Of a stretch of 64,000 nucleotides of DNA, positions 18,813 through 27,567 are shown one piece after another. Under the pieces are notes generated by a model. It was not told the origin of the DNA, did not search any database, and was given only the letters and a program-made list of their open reading frames with translations. This DNA comes from Gallaecimonas kandeliae (GTDB lineage: Bacteria; Pseudomonadota; Gammaproteobacteria; Enterobacterales; Gallaecimonadaceae). The stretch's first letter is position 1, and each line of letters begins with the position of its first letter. Position numbers and translations under genes: made by a program. The stretch covers positions 3,595,501 to 3,659,500 of the forward strand of contig NZ_CP118480.1 of the NCBI RefSeq assembly GCF_030450055.1. The letters run 5' to 3'.

Positions 18813-20651
18813 ATGCAAATTCAACAACTTCGTAACGTAGCGATCATCGCGCACGTCGACCATGGCAAGACCACCCTGGTAGACAAGCTGCTGTCCCAAT
18901 CCGGCACCCTGGAAAGCCGTGGCGAGATGGCCGAGCGTGTGATGGACTCCAACGACCAGGAGCGTGAGCGCGGCATCACCATTCTGGCCAAGAACACCGC
19001 CATCCGCTGGACTTCCCCCGCTGGCGAAGAGTTCCGCATCAACATCGTCGACACTCCCGGACACGCCGACTTCGGTGGCGAGGTAGAGCGGGTACTGTCC
19101 ATGGTCGACTCGGTGCTGCTGCTGGTGGACGCCCAGGAAGGCCCCATGCCCCAGACCCGTTTCGTGACCCAGAAGGCCTTCGCCCAAGGCCTCAAGCCGA
19201 TCGTGGTCATCAACAAGATCGACAAGCCCGGCGCCCGTCCCGACTGGGTCATCGACCAGGTCTTCGACCTGTTCGACAACCTGGGTGCCACCGACGAGCA
19301 GCTGGACTTCCCCATCGTCTACGCCTCTGCCCTTAACGGCTGGGCCAGCAAGTCCGACAGCGAAGTGGGTGCCGACATGACCGCCCTCTTCGAGACCGTC
19401 GTCGAGAAGGTCTCCCCCCCGGACGTCGACCTGGACGGCGGCCTGCAGATGCAGATCTCCCAGCTGGACTACAGCTCCTACGTGGGCGTTATCGGCATAG
19501 GCCGCATCAAGCGCGGCAAGGTCAAGGTCGGCCAGCAGGTGACCGTACTGGGCGCCGACGGCACCAAGCGTAACGGCAAGGTCGGCCAGGTGCTGGGCTA
19601 CATGGGCCTCGACCGCTTCGAGACCACCGAAGCCACCGCCGGCGACATCGTCGCCATCACCGGCCTCGGCGAGCTGAAGATCTCCGACACCGTCTGTGAC
19701 GTCAATGCCCTCGAGGCCCTGCCGGCCCTGACCGTGGACGAGCCCACCGTCACCATGAACTTCTGCGTCAACACCTCGCCCTTCGCCGGCAAGGAAGGCA
19801 AGTTCGTGACCTCCCGCCAGATCCTCGACCGCCTGACCCAGGAGCTCAAGCACAACGTGGCCCTGCGCGTCGAAGAGACCCAGGATCCGGATACCTTCCG
19901 CGTCTCCGGCCGCGGCGAACTGCACCTGGGCGTGCTGATCGAGAACATGCGCCGTGAAGGCTTCGAGCTGGCCGTTTCCCGTCCCCAGGTCATCCTGCGC
20001 ACCAACGAGGCAGGCGAGAAGGAAGAGCCCTTCGAAACCCTGACCGTGGACGTGGAAGAACAGACCCAGGGCGGCGTCATGGAGGCCCTTGGCCTGCGTA
20101 AAGCCGAGCTGCGCAACATGGACATCGACGGCAAGGGCCGCGTCCGTATCGACTTCATCATCCCGGCCCGTGGCCTGATCGGTTTCCAGACCGACTTCAT
20201 GACCATGACCTCCGGTACCGGCCTGATGTACCACAGCTTCGACCACTACGGTCCCCACAAGGGTGGCAACATAGGCCAGCGCAACAACGGCGTGCTGATC
20301 TCCAACGCCACCGGCAAGGCCCTGGCCTACGCCCTGTTCAACCTGCAGGAGCGCGGCCGCCTCTTCATCGGCCACGCCGCCGAGGTTTACGAAGGCCAGG
20401 TGATCGGCATCCACAGCCGTGACAACGACCTGACCGTCAACTGCCTCAAGGGCAAGCAGCTCACCAACATGCGTGCCGCCGGTACCGACGAAGCCCTGAC
20501 CCTGGTGCCGCCGATCAAGATGACCCTGGAACGCGCCATGGAATTCATCGACGACGACGAGCTGGTGGAAGTCACCCCCCAGAGCATCCGTATCCGTAAG
20601 CGCCACCTGACCGAGAACGACCGCAAACGCGCCTCCCGTTCCGGCAGCTGA
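18813..20651 (+). CDS. typA: Ribosome-binding GTPase TypA/BipA
   Basis: 612-residue translational GTPase of the elongation-factor family that aids ribosome assembly and stress or low-temperature growth. The G1 motif [10 protein letters not shown]2 RERGITI, G3 [14 protein letters not shown] and G4 NKID are all visible. EF-G-like beta-barrel and domain-V folds follow, with [20 protein letters not shown] and the BipA-specific C-terminal domain. The start at 18813 ([21 protein letters not shown]) fits the family; the longer upstream frame runs through the NtrC sites. A bidirectional terminator follows. Confidence 0.97.
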   Translation: MQIQQLRNVAIIAHVDHGKTTLVDKLLSQSGTLESRGEMAERVMDSNDQERERGITILAKNTAIRWTSPAGEEFRINIVDTPGHADFGGEVERVLSMVDSVLLLVDAQEGPMPQTRFVTQKAFAQGLKPIVVINKIDKPGARPDWVIDQVFDLFDNLGATDEQLDFPIVYASALNGWASKSDSEVGADMTALFETVVEKVSPPDVDLDGGLQMQISQLDYSSYVGVIGIGRIKRGKVKVGQQVTVLGADGTKRNGKVGQVLGYMGLDRFETTEATAGDIVAITGLGELKISDTVCDVNALEALPALTVDEPTVTMNFCVNTSPFAGKEGKFVTSRQILDRLTQELKHNVALRVEETQDPDTFRVSGRGELHLGVLIENMRREGFELAVSRPQVILRTNEAGEKEEPFETLTVDVEEQTQGGVMEALGLRKAELRNMDIDGKGRVRIDFIIPARGLIGFQTDFMTMTSGTGLMYHSFDHYGPHKGGNIGQRNNGVLISNATGKALAYALFNLQERGRLFIGHAAEVYEGQVIGIHSRDNDLTVNCLKGKQLTNMRAAGTDEALTLVPPIKMTLERAMEFIDDDELVEVTPQSIRIRKRHLTENDRKRASRSGS

Positions 20652-20665
20652 GCCCTGTGACCTTG

Positions 20666-20695
20666 AAAAACGGCGCCTGATGGCGCCGTTTTTTT
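20666..20695. terminator. Bidirectional terminator, typA / diguanylate cyclase
   Basis: AACGGCGCC-TGAT-GGCGCCGTT perfect stem flanked by A residues on the left and T residues on the right. It serves typA on + and the convergent cyclase gene on -, whose stop codon abuts it. Confidence 0.88.
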
Positions 20696-21710
20696 ATGTG
20701 GCCACCACCTTGTCCCTGCCCGTCTGCTTGGCCTTGTAGAGGCGCCTGTCCGCCTCCCCGATCCAGGCGCGGTAATCGGCCAGGGCCGGGCCCAGGCTGG
20801 CCACGCCGGCGCTCACCGTCATGGGGGTATTGCCGCGGGAAACATCTGCCACCATGTGGCGGATGCGCTCGGCGATCAGCACCGCAGAGTCAGCTGGGGT
20901 GCCGGGCAGCAGCAGGCCGAATTCCTCGCCGCCCCAGCGTCCCAGTTTGTCCTGGGGCCGCAGTTGCAGGCCCATCAGGGTCGCCAGCTGCTGGATACAG
21001 CTGTCTCCCACCTGGTGGCCGAAGTTGTCGTTGATGGCCTTGAAGTGGTCTATGTCCAACAACACCAGGCTGGCCGGCACCCCAAGCTGCTGACTGCGGC
21101 GAAATTCCCGGCGCACCAGTTCCTCCCAGTAGCTCTTGGTGTAGAGGCCGGAAAGGCCGTCCAGGTGACTCAAGTGTTCGATCTCCTTGCGCTGGCGGCT
21201 TAAGCGCAGGGACAACCTATGGGTGATGGCGCCGATCATCAAGGGGTAGGTGGCCAACATGGGCAGGCACCAGAGCACCTGCTCCGGCTGGGTGCGCCAC
21301 TGCCAATGCCAGGCCCCGGCCGCCACCATGAGGGCGACCACCAGCGCCTGGCCGGCCAGGCCCTTGAGGAAGAGCCGGGGGCCGCCCATGGCGACGTTGT
21401 CCATGCCCAGCATCACCAGGATCAGCGCCGAGGGCAGGGCGTTGAAGCCCATCAGCGGCACCCAGGCGGCGCCCAGCAACGCATCCAGCAGCAGGTGCTG
21501 CTGCTCTGCCCGGTAAGGATGGGGATGGTGCAGGCCGCGCCAGTAGGCGATATGGGGCCAGAGCAGGGCATTGGCGGCCAGCAACAGCCAGAGCCACCAG
21601 GGGGTAGGCAGCTCCCAGAGCACGGCCGCCACGCATAGGCCACCCAGGGCCAGGCCCAGGACCCTGGGCCCGTAGATACGCCTGACGATACCTATGCCCT
21701 GACCCGCCAT
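20694..21710 (-). CDS. MASE2-GGDEF diguanylate cyclase
   Basis: 338-residue inner-membrane enzyme making cyclic-di-GMP from two GTP. The N-terminal half is hydrophobic and resembles the MASE2 sensor of the AdrA/DgcC cyclases (LLWPHIAYW, LLDALLGAAWVPLMGFNALPS, GGPRLFLKGL). The catalytic domain begins near residue 185 (SHLDGLSGLYTKSYWEE), with DIDHFKAINDNFGH and the active-site loop GGEEF. An RxxD inhibitory site (RPQD) is five residues before GGEEF, so product inhibition is expected. It is a single-gene unit facing typA. Confidence 0.9.
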   Translation of the reverse strand: MAGQGIGIVRRIYGPRVLGLALGGLCVAAVLWELPTPWWLWLLLAANALLWPHIAYWRGLHHPHPYRAEQQHLLLDALLGAAWVPLMGFNALPSALILVMLGMDNVAMGGPRLFLKGLAGQALVVALMVAAGAWHWQWRTQPEQVLWCLPMLATYPLMIGAITHRLSLRLSRQRKEIEHLSHLDGLSGLYTKSYWEELVRREFRRSQQLGVPASLVLLDIDHFKAINDNFGHQVGDSCIQQLATLMGLQLRPQDKLGRWGGEEFGLLLPGTPADSAVLIAERIRHMVADVSRGNTPMTVSAGVASLGPALADYRAWIGEADRRLYKAKQTGRDKVVAT

Positions 21711-21773
21711 GCTTCGCCCATCACAGCCCGAATGTTCTGAGCCTATGCAAGGAAAAGGGGATCCGCCAGCGGT

Positions 21774-22433
21774 TCAGGGGGCCGGGAAATGCCCCCGCTT
21801 GATGAAGAGCAATGTATCCCCCGCGACCTTGAGTTCGGAGGCGTGCCAGGCAGGGCGCCGCAGCCAGGTACCGGGCCCGTAGCGGCCCTTGGCGTCCAGC
21901 AAGGTCCCGGCCAGCACCAGGGCCTCCACCTGCCCCTCCAGGGCCGGCAGGCAGGCGGAGGCGCCCTGCTGGAGGCGGACAAGGGCGCTGTATTCGCCCT
22001 TGAAACTGTGCAGCGGCAGCTCCACCGGCAGGCCGGGATCGCAGCGCCAGGGCCTGGTGTCTATGGCCAGGGGCCTGGCGTCGCCGTCCTGGAACTGGTC
22101 CAGCTTGACGAAGAGGGTGCAGCCGCTTTCGCTGAAGGGGGCATGGCGGCTGCCTGGGGGATTACGCAGGTAGGTGCCGGGGCCATAGTCGCCACTTTCG
22201 TCGGAAAAGACGCCCTCCAACACCAGTATCTCCTCGCCCCTGGGGTGGTTGTGGGCCGGGAAGCGAGCCCCTGGGCTGTAGCGGACCAGGCTGGTGACAT
22301 GGCCATGCTCGGCAGCCTCACGTTCCAGGGGGCAGCGGCTGACCTCGCCCCCCGGGCTGTCGAACCAGGGGGCCTTATGGCTGTCCACCGTCACGGGCAG
22401 GGTAAAGTCCAGGTTGTAGGGCAGAGCGATCAT
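21774..22433 (-). CDS. Double-cupin protein, ChrR-like
   Basis: 219-residue protein with two cupin barrels in tandem. The first (about 35-110) has the metal-binding pattern PAHNHPRGEEILVLEG and a GPGTYLRNPPGSRH turn; the second (about 145-215) repeats the pattern less well (EALVLAGTLL, GPGTWLRRPAWHASE) and lacks the HxH motif. This layout matches the cupin half of ChrR anti-sigma factors, but no zinc-binding anti-sigma domain or ECF sigma gene is adjacent. The likely role is a small-molecule or metal-binding sensor or enzyme. The function is unproven. Confidence 0.75.
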   Translation of the reverse strand: MIALPYNLDFTLPVTVDSHKAPWFDSPGGEVSRCPLEREAAEHGHVTSLVRYSPGARFPAHNHPRGEEILVLEGVFSDESGDYGPGTYLRNPPGSRHAPFSESGCTLFVKLDQFQDGDARPLAIDTRPWRCDPGLPVELPLHSFKGEYSALVRLQQGASACLPALEGQVEALVLAGTLLDAKGRYGPGTWLRRPAWHASELKVAGDTLLFIKRGHFPAP

Positions 22434-22492
22434 GTGGCGGCATTCCAGTGGGCCAAGCTTCCACTGTAGTATGCAACCAGGGCCTGGACGGC

Positions 22493-22514
22493 AAAAAGGG
22501 CGCCAGGCGCCCTT
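22493..22514 (-). terminator. Terminator of the small exported-protein gene
   Basis: AAGGGCGC-CAG-GCGCCCTT perfect stem with an A run on the left (T-tract on the minus strand), about 43 nt past the stop of the 22557-22877 gene. Confidence 0.75.
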
Positions 22515-22556
22515 CGATTTTGCAAGCGTATTATTTTTAGTCAGAAGTTCAAAAGC

Positions 22557-22877
22557 TCAGAAGCGCCAGCTCAAGGTCAGCTGATAGGCCACAGACGAGG
22601 GGCCCACAGGCGAGACCTGGTTGCTTTGCTGTTGGCCAGGCATGGGTACCGTCTCCAGGTGGCCCTCGAAACCCAGGGTCAAGCTGTTGCTGACCTTGAT
22701 CTCCAAGAGCTTATGTTCCACAGCCTTGGCCTGTTCACCGGCCTGGAGTTGGGGGACTTGCCCCTGGTACCAGTCGATGTTGGGTTCGACTTCTTCGCTT
22801 TGGATTGTTTTTAGCGTTACCGCCATGGCGGGCGTCCCTGCCAACGCGACCAGCATTCCTATCAGAACTCGGTGCAT
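22557..22877 (-). CDS. Small exported protein, unknown function
   Basis: 106-residue product with a signal peptide (MHRVLIGMLVALAGTPAMA). The mature part is about 87 residues and ends in YQLTLSWRF, an amphipathic strand with terminal Phe like the last strand of outer-membrane barrels. The protein is far too short for a full barrel, so it may be a fragment or a small surface protein. The start at 22877 is chosen because it gives the signal peptide and follows a GAGGG; the longer frame upstream is unlikely. I do not recognise the family. Confidence 0.6.
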   Translation of the reverse strand: MHRVLIGMLVALAGTPAMAVTLKTIQSEEVEPNIDWYQGQVPQLQAGEQAKAVEHKLLEIKVSNSLTLGFEGHLETVPMPGQQQSNQVSPVGPSSVAYQLTLSWRF

Positions 22878-23167
22878 TGTCTTAGCCCTCTTTCCCACCT
22901 CTGCGCCCCAAGAATGATTCAGGTGGCATTCAGCGACCAAGGCAAAATTTTCACCTATCGGGAACCCGATGCTCAATTAGCAAGCACTACATTGCGTAAC
23001 TAACTGTTGCAGAAAGGAATGCAAAGCCAGGCAGGGCCCGGGGGCTATTTACGTTTCTGCTACCTGCATCACAACTTTCCGGTAACAGCCAAAAAGGCGC
23101 TACCGAAGGCAGCCGGCGCTGACCTTGCTACGCTGATCTTGAGGCAGCAAAAAAGAGAGGGGGCACC

Positions 23168-25402
23168 ATGACCGATAGAGGCAAAGGTTTCTGGAAGCCC
23201 TGGCTGGGTGGCCTGATCCTGGTGGCCATGGCCGCCATTCCCGGCAGCAAGCTGACCCTGGACTGGCTGGGAGAAGAGCTGACCCCAGAGCCACCGCCCC
23301 ACCTGGTGGAGGCATTGCCTGCCGGTTACGACCCCTTCATCCCCTCGCCACCCTATGCGGGTCCTCACCCTTCCCTGGTGCCCTTCGACGCCGGCGCCTT
23401 CCAGCTGCCGGTGCAGCCCGGCGAGGTTGGGCCCCTGGATAGCTTCTGGCCCCCCGACTACCCCTTCGCCTGCGCCACCGAGGAGTCCGATCTCGGCCAG
23501 CCCCTGGTAGACAACCAGCAGGGCGCCGGTACCCCGGTGCAGGGGCCGGACGGCCAAGTGCTGGGCTACAGCAAGGATTGCCGGCTCAAGACCCGGGTCG
23601 ACTATTACTACCTGCCGGCCGGTCAAGATCCTGCCCAGGACCAGTTGAAGCCGCTGCCAGCCGGCGCCCTTCCCGCCGACATGGGATACAAGGACGGCAA
23701 GCCGCTGGTTCTGCGCATCGAGCGCGGCACTCTGGGCCGCTACATCTACGGCATCGCCATGCTGGCCGACCCCAAGGCGGGTCTCGGCGACGCCAGCCGC
23801 TGGAACCAGAGGATCATCTTCAACTTCAAGGGTGGGGTCGGCATCGGCAGTTACCAGGGCCGGCTGCGCCTGAGCGACATGACCAAGCACCTGCTGCCCC
23901 AGTTGCTGGCCGGCTATGCCGTGCTCAGCTCCAGCGGCAACATCACCAGCACCCATTACGATCTCTGGCGGGCCGCCCGCAACGCCCAGCTGGTCAAGGC
24001 CCAGTTCGTGGCCCGCTACGGCCAGCCCCGCTACACGGTCGGCATCGGCGGCTCGGGAGGCGCCGTCCAGCAGTACGTGTTGTCGGAAACGGCTCCCGGC
24101 CTGCTGGACGCCCTGGTCCCCCTCTACTCCTTCCCTGACATGGTGACCCAGTCCATCTGGGCCCTGGACTGCGAACTGCTGGAATACTATTTCGACCAGG
24201 AAGCAGGCCCGCGCTGGCAACGCCAGGAGGAACGCACCCTGGTGGAAGGCCTGGCCGCCTCCAGCACCAAGGAGCAGCGCTACCGGCGCTTCGAGAACTG
24301 GTCCCAGTGGCTGCAGCTCAAGTCCAGCCGGATGCCCCCCGGCGCCACCGAATGTGCCGCCAGCTGGCGCGGCCTGGGGCCCATGACCAACAACCCCCGC
24401 TATTTCCATAGGGCCCGCTTCTTCGCCCCCGAGCTGGCCAAGGCCATGCACTTCAGCTACTGGCACGACCTGGCCCCTATCTACGGCCTGGACGACCAGG
24501 GCTACGGCTACCGCACCTTCGACAACCTCGGCGTCCAGTACGGCCTGGAGGCCCTCAAGGAAGGCAAGCTGAGCGTGCCGGAATTCCTGCACCTCAACGC
24601 CCATATCGGCGGCTGGAAACCCCCGGCCCAGCAGCAGCCGGAGCGCTACTGGGTACTGTCGGGGGACGAAGACCTGACCCGGCTGTCGTTGTGGAGCGAC
24701 CAGAACATGCAGAAAAGGCCCGGCGGCGTGCTGCCGTTGAGCTTCTTCCAAGGCCCGGCCCCCAAGACGCTCGAAGTGGCCCGGCGCAACCAGGGCTACC
24801 CTGCCGCCCAGGCCGCCGCCTACCATGGCGGCCAGGTGTTTCTGGGCCGTGAACGCCTGCCCACCATCGACTTCCGCCCCTACCTGGATCCCAGCCTCAA
24901 CATGCACCACTCCTTTGCCAGCCTCTCGGCCAAGGCGCGGATGCTGCGCGCCCAGGGCAGCGCCGACAACCTGGTGATCTGGATGGCCGACAAGCCCTAT
25001 GAACCCATAGCGAAGATCCTGGCCCTGGTGGACAGGTGGCTGACCACGGGCCGCAAGCCCGCCGAGGCGGTGGACAGCTGCTTCAAGGGAGACGGTGAGG
25101 TGATAGCCCAGGGCCCAGGCGTCTGGGACGGCCCCTGGGACGGCAAGGCGGAAGGGGCCTGCCTCCAGGCCTTCCCGGCCTACAGCTCGCCCCGCAACAG
25201 GGCGGGCAGCCCCCTGGCCGGGGACATCTTCAGGTGCGCCCGCATCCCGGTCGATGCGGCCCTGGCCCAGGGCCTCTACGCGCCTGTCGACATGAGGCCC
25301 TGGCGGGATTGGCTGAAGCTGGTGTTCAAGGACGGGGTCTGCGACTACAGCCAGGGGGACCAGGCCAGGCCCAGCGACGAAGACATGGGCCTGGCACCAT
25401 GA
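23168..25402 (+). CDS. DUF6351-type exported alpha/beta hydrolase
   Basis: 744-residue protein with an N-terminal hydrophobic signal or anchor (about 11-27). The stretch YPFACATEESDLGQPLVDNQ fits the DUF6351 family of large secreted proteins. A nucleophile-elbow-like GIGGSGGAVQQY occurs at about residues 295-306, and the context resembles tannase/feruloyl-esterase folds, so a secreted esterase-like function is plausible but not shown. The ATG has GAGAGGGGG just upstream. A bidirectional terminator directly follows the stop, making this a single-gene unit. Confidence 0.75.
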   Translation: MTDRGKGFWKPWLGGLILVAMAAIPGSKLTLDWLGEELTPEPPPHLVEALPAGYDPFIPSPPYAGPHPSLVPFDAGAFQLPVQPGEVGPLDSFWPPDYPFACATEESDLGQPLVDNQQGAGTPVQGPDGQVLGYSKDCRLKTRVDYYYLPAGQDPAQDQLKPLPAGALPADMGYKDGKPLVLRIERGTLGRYIYGIAMLADPKAGLGDASRWNQRIIFNFKGGVGIGSYQGRLRLSDMTKHLLPQLLAGYAVLSSSGNITSTHYDLWRAARNAQLVKAQFVARYGQPRYTVGIGGSGGAVQQYVLSETAPGLLDALVPLYSFPDMVTQSIWALDCELLEYYFDQEAGPRWQRQEERTLVEGLAASSTKEQRYRRFENWSQWLQLKSSRMPPGATECAASWRGLGPMTNNPRYFHRARFFAPELAKAMHFSYWHDLAPIYGLDDQGYGYRTFDNLGVQYGLEALKEGKLSVPEFLHLNAHIGGWKPPAQQQPERYWVLSGDEDLTRLSLWSDQNMQKRPGGVLPLSFFQGPAPKTLEVARRNQGYPAAQAAAYHGGQVFLGRERLPTIDFRPYLDPSLNMHHSFASLSAKARMLRAQGSADNLVIWMADKPYEPIAKILALVDRWLTTGRKPAEAVDSCFKGDGEVIAQGPGVWDGPWDGKAEGACLQAFPAYSSPRNRAGSPLAGDIFRCARIPVDAALAQGLYAPVDMRPWRDWLKLVFKDGVCDYSQGDQARPSDEDMGLAP

Positions 25403-25427
25403 AAAATGCCGGCAGCTGCCGGCATTT
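25402..25427. terminator. Bidirectional terminator, DUF6351 gene / LysR gene
   Basis: AAATGCCGGC-AGCT-GCCGGCATTT perfect 10-bp stem between two convergent genes, beginning at the DUF6351 stop codon and ending just before the LysR-gene stop. Confidence 0.85.
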
Positions 25428-25429
25428 GC

Positions 25430-26443
25430 TCAGGCGGCCCCTTTCCTGGGTAGGGCGCCCGCCTTTTCCATCTGGGACGCCACTGAACCGCCCTGGTTCT
25501 TCATCAGCTGGTCCAGCAGGTGTTCCTTGTCCAGCATGCAGTGGGTCTTGAGCTTGCTCATCTCCGCCATGGTGGCGCTCACCTCGTCCAGGAAGGTCTT
25601 GAGCAGCTTGGGCATGTACTGGCGGCTCTGGTAGAGGGCGTACATGTCAGCCCCTTCGATGTCCCAATCGGGCAGTACCCGCACCAGGCGCCCTTCGTTG
25701 ACGTAGGGCAGGGCCAGGAACAGTGGCAGGAAGCCCACCCCCAAGCCGGACACCAGGGCCTCACGGGCGAAGGTGACGTTATTGCAGTGCATGCGGCCCT
25801 TGGGCTGCACCGTCACCCGCTCCTTGCCCTTGTTGAAATGCCAGGGTTCGTAGCTGTCGCCTGCGGTCTTGAGCAGGACGTTCTCGTGGTCGGCCAGATC
25901 CTCGGGGTGCATGATGGCGCCGTTGCCTTCCAGGTACTCGGGGGCGGCCACCAGCACCTTCTGGCTGGTGCCCAGGCGGCGGGCGATGAGGTTGGAGTCC
26001 TGGCCCAGGCCGACCTGGATATGGACATCCACTCCTTCCTGTACCATGTCGATACGGCGGTTGGTGAGCTCGGCGTCGATCTCCACGTCCGGGTACTTCT
26101 GCATGAAGTGGCCCAGGAAACGGCCCATCAACAGCTGGCCCAGCTCGATGGGCATCACCACCTTGAGCTTGCCCCGCACCTGCTCGGCACGGGTGGTGAC
26201 CAGGGCCTGGGCGTCGCCCAGGTCGGCCATGATCCGCGAGCAGCGCTCGTAGAAGGCCTGGCCCGTCTCGGTCAGGTTGAGCTGGCGGGTGGTGCGGTTG
26301 AGCAGCCGGACGCCCAGCCTCTCCTCCAGGTCCGCTATCTTGCGGCTGACGGTGGCCTTGGTCATGCCCAGCCTTTCGCCGGCCGCGGTGAAACTGCCAA
26401 CCTCGACTACCTTGGTAAAGACTTGAATCTCATTAAGATCCAC
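25430..26443 (-). CDS. LysR-family transcriptional regulator
   Basis: 337-residue regulator with an N-terminal winged helix-turn-helix (FTKVVEVGSFTAAGERLGMTKATVSRKIADLEERLGVRLLNRTTRQLNLT), followed by a periplasmic-binding-like effector domain and a 30-residue charged tail. The GTG at 26443 is chosen because GGAGG lies 6 nt before it and it gives the standard (M)DLNEIQVF start; the upstream extension is not family-like. It is divergent from the emrAB-like pair, so it probably controls that efflux system. The ligand is unknown. Confidence 0.9.
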   Translation of the reverse strand: MDLNEIQVFTKVVEVGSFTAAGERLGMTKATVSRKIADLEERLGVRLLNRTTRQLNLTETGQAFYERCSRIMADLGDAQALVTTRAEQVRGKLKVVMPIELGQLLMGRFLGHFMQKYPDVEIDAELTNRRIDMVQEGVDVHIQVGLGQDSNLIARRLGTSQKVLVAAPEYLEGNGAIMHPEDLADHENVLLKTAGDSYEPWHFNKGKERVTVQPKGRMHCNNVTFAREALVSGLGVGFLPLFLALPYVNEGRLVRVLPDWDIEGADMYALYQSRQYMPKLLKTFLDEVSATMAEMSKLKTHCMLDKEHLLDQLMKNQGGSVASQMEKAGALPRKGAA

Positions 26444-26466
26444 TGCAACCTCCAGCTCCGGCACCG

Positions 26467-26496
26467 TTGTTCTAGATAAGAAACAGTACGTATCAT
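26467..26496 (+). promoter_or_regulatory. Candidate promoter of emrAB-like operon
   Basis: TTGTTC (26467-26472), an 18-nt spacer and TATCAT (26491-26496) resemble -35/-10 boxes. An inverted GATAAG...CTTATC pair in the same 116-nt divergent spacer could be part of the LysR-regulator site. Weak motif evidence only. Confidence 0.35.
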
Positions 26497-26559
26497 ACAA
26501 CACGACTTATCAAAATAATGGAACAGAGTTAGGATGTCGACCTTCATTATGGAGGTCCA

Positions 26560-27564
26560 ATGTCTCGAAGAATTCTTTTCCTGCTGGTGCTGGTGGTCCT
26601 GGGAATAGGAGCCGGCGCCTGGTGGTGGCTCCACAAGGGCCAGGAAACGACGGATAACGCCTACGTCAAGGCGGACATAGTGCCGATCATGAGCCGCATC
26701 AACGGCACAGTCACCGCCATACTGGTCGAAGACAACCAGCAGGTGAAGGCCGGCACCCCCCTGCTGAGACTGGACCCCAGCGATTACCAAGTTGCCTTGA
26801 CCCAGGCCCAGGCGGCCCAAGCCCAGCAGCAGGCCGTGCTTGACCACCTGGTCGACCGCCAGCAGGCCCAGCAGACCATGGTGCAGTCCGCCAAGGCCAG
26901 CCGTGACGCCGCCGATGCCGAACTCAAGCGCGCCGAGCAGCAGGCCAGCCGCCTGTCCCGCCTCTCCGGCAAGCAGTACGTGTCCGCCGACGACCTCGAC
27001 GCCGCCAAGCTGGCCCGCGACGCCACCAAGGCCCGCCTGGCCCAGGCCCAGTCCCAGATCGCCACCGAGGAGGCCCAGCTGGCCGTGATCCTGGGCGAGA
27101 AGCCCCAGTTGGAAGCCCTGCTGGCCGCCGCCAAGGCCAAGGTCGAGGAAGCCAAGCTGCAATTGTCCTATACCACCATAGTGGCCCCCCGCGACGGCAT
27201 GGTCACCAGCCGCCAGGTGCAGCTGGGCCAGAGCGCCGCCCCCGGCGCCCGCCTGCTGAGCCTGGTGACCCCCCATATCTGGGTGGAAGCCAACTACAAG
27301 GAAACCCAGGTGGCCGACATGAAGGTGGGCCAGCCTGTTGACGTGGAGGCCGACGCCCTGTCCGGGGTCAAGTTCAAGGGCCATGTCGAAAGCTTTGCCG
27401 GCGCCACCGGCTCAGAGTTCGCCCTGCTGCCGCCCCAGAACGCCACCGGCAACTTCACCAAGGTGGTGCAGCGCCTGCCGGTACGGATCGCCTTCGACGC
27501 CGGCCAGGACTTGAGCGTCATGCGCCCCGGCATGTCGGTGCTGGCCAGGGTACACACGGAGTAA
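26560..27564 (+). CDS. emrA: EmrA-type efflux adaptor (HlyD family)
   Basis: 334-residue periplasmic adaptor for the adjacent major-facilitator pump. It has one N-terminal helix (about 5-24). The biotinyl/lipoyl motif starts at DNAYVKADIVPIMSRINGTV, with a long coiled-coil (about 85-190) and the barrel segment APRDGMVTSRQVQLGQSAAPGARLLSLV. TATGGAGG gives a strong ribosome site 6 nt before the ATG. Only 3 nt separate it from the transporter gene. The symbol is by family; the drug spectrum is unknown. Confidence 0.88.
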   Translation: MSRRILFLLVLVVLGIGAGAWWWLHKGQETTDNAYVKADIVPIMSRINGTVTAILVEDNQQVKAGTPLLRLDPSDYQVALTQAQAAQAQQQAVLDHLVDRQQAQQTMVQSAKASRDAADAELKRAEQQASRLSRLSGKQYVSADDLDAAKLARDATKARLAQAQSQIATEEAQLAVILGEKPQLEALLAAAKAKVEEAKLQLSYTTIVAPRDGMVTSRQVQLGQSAAPGARLLSLVTPHIWVEANYKETQVADMKVGQPVDVEADALSGVKFKGHVESFAGATGSEFALLPPQNATGNFTKVVQRLPVRIAFDAGQDLSVMRPGMSVLARVHTE

Positions 27565-27567
27565 CAG

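Noticed and set aside
23069-24910. Long minus-strand open frame of 613 codons
   Set aside because: Antisense shadow of the DUF6351 gene; low-complexity Gly/Val/Gln composition and no plausible start context.
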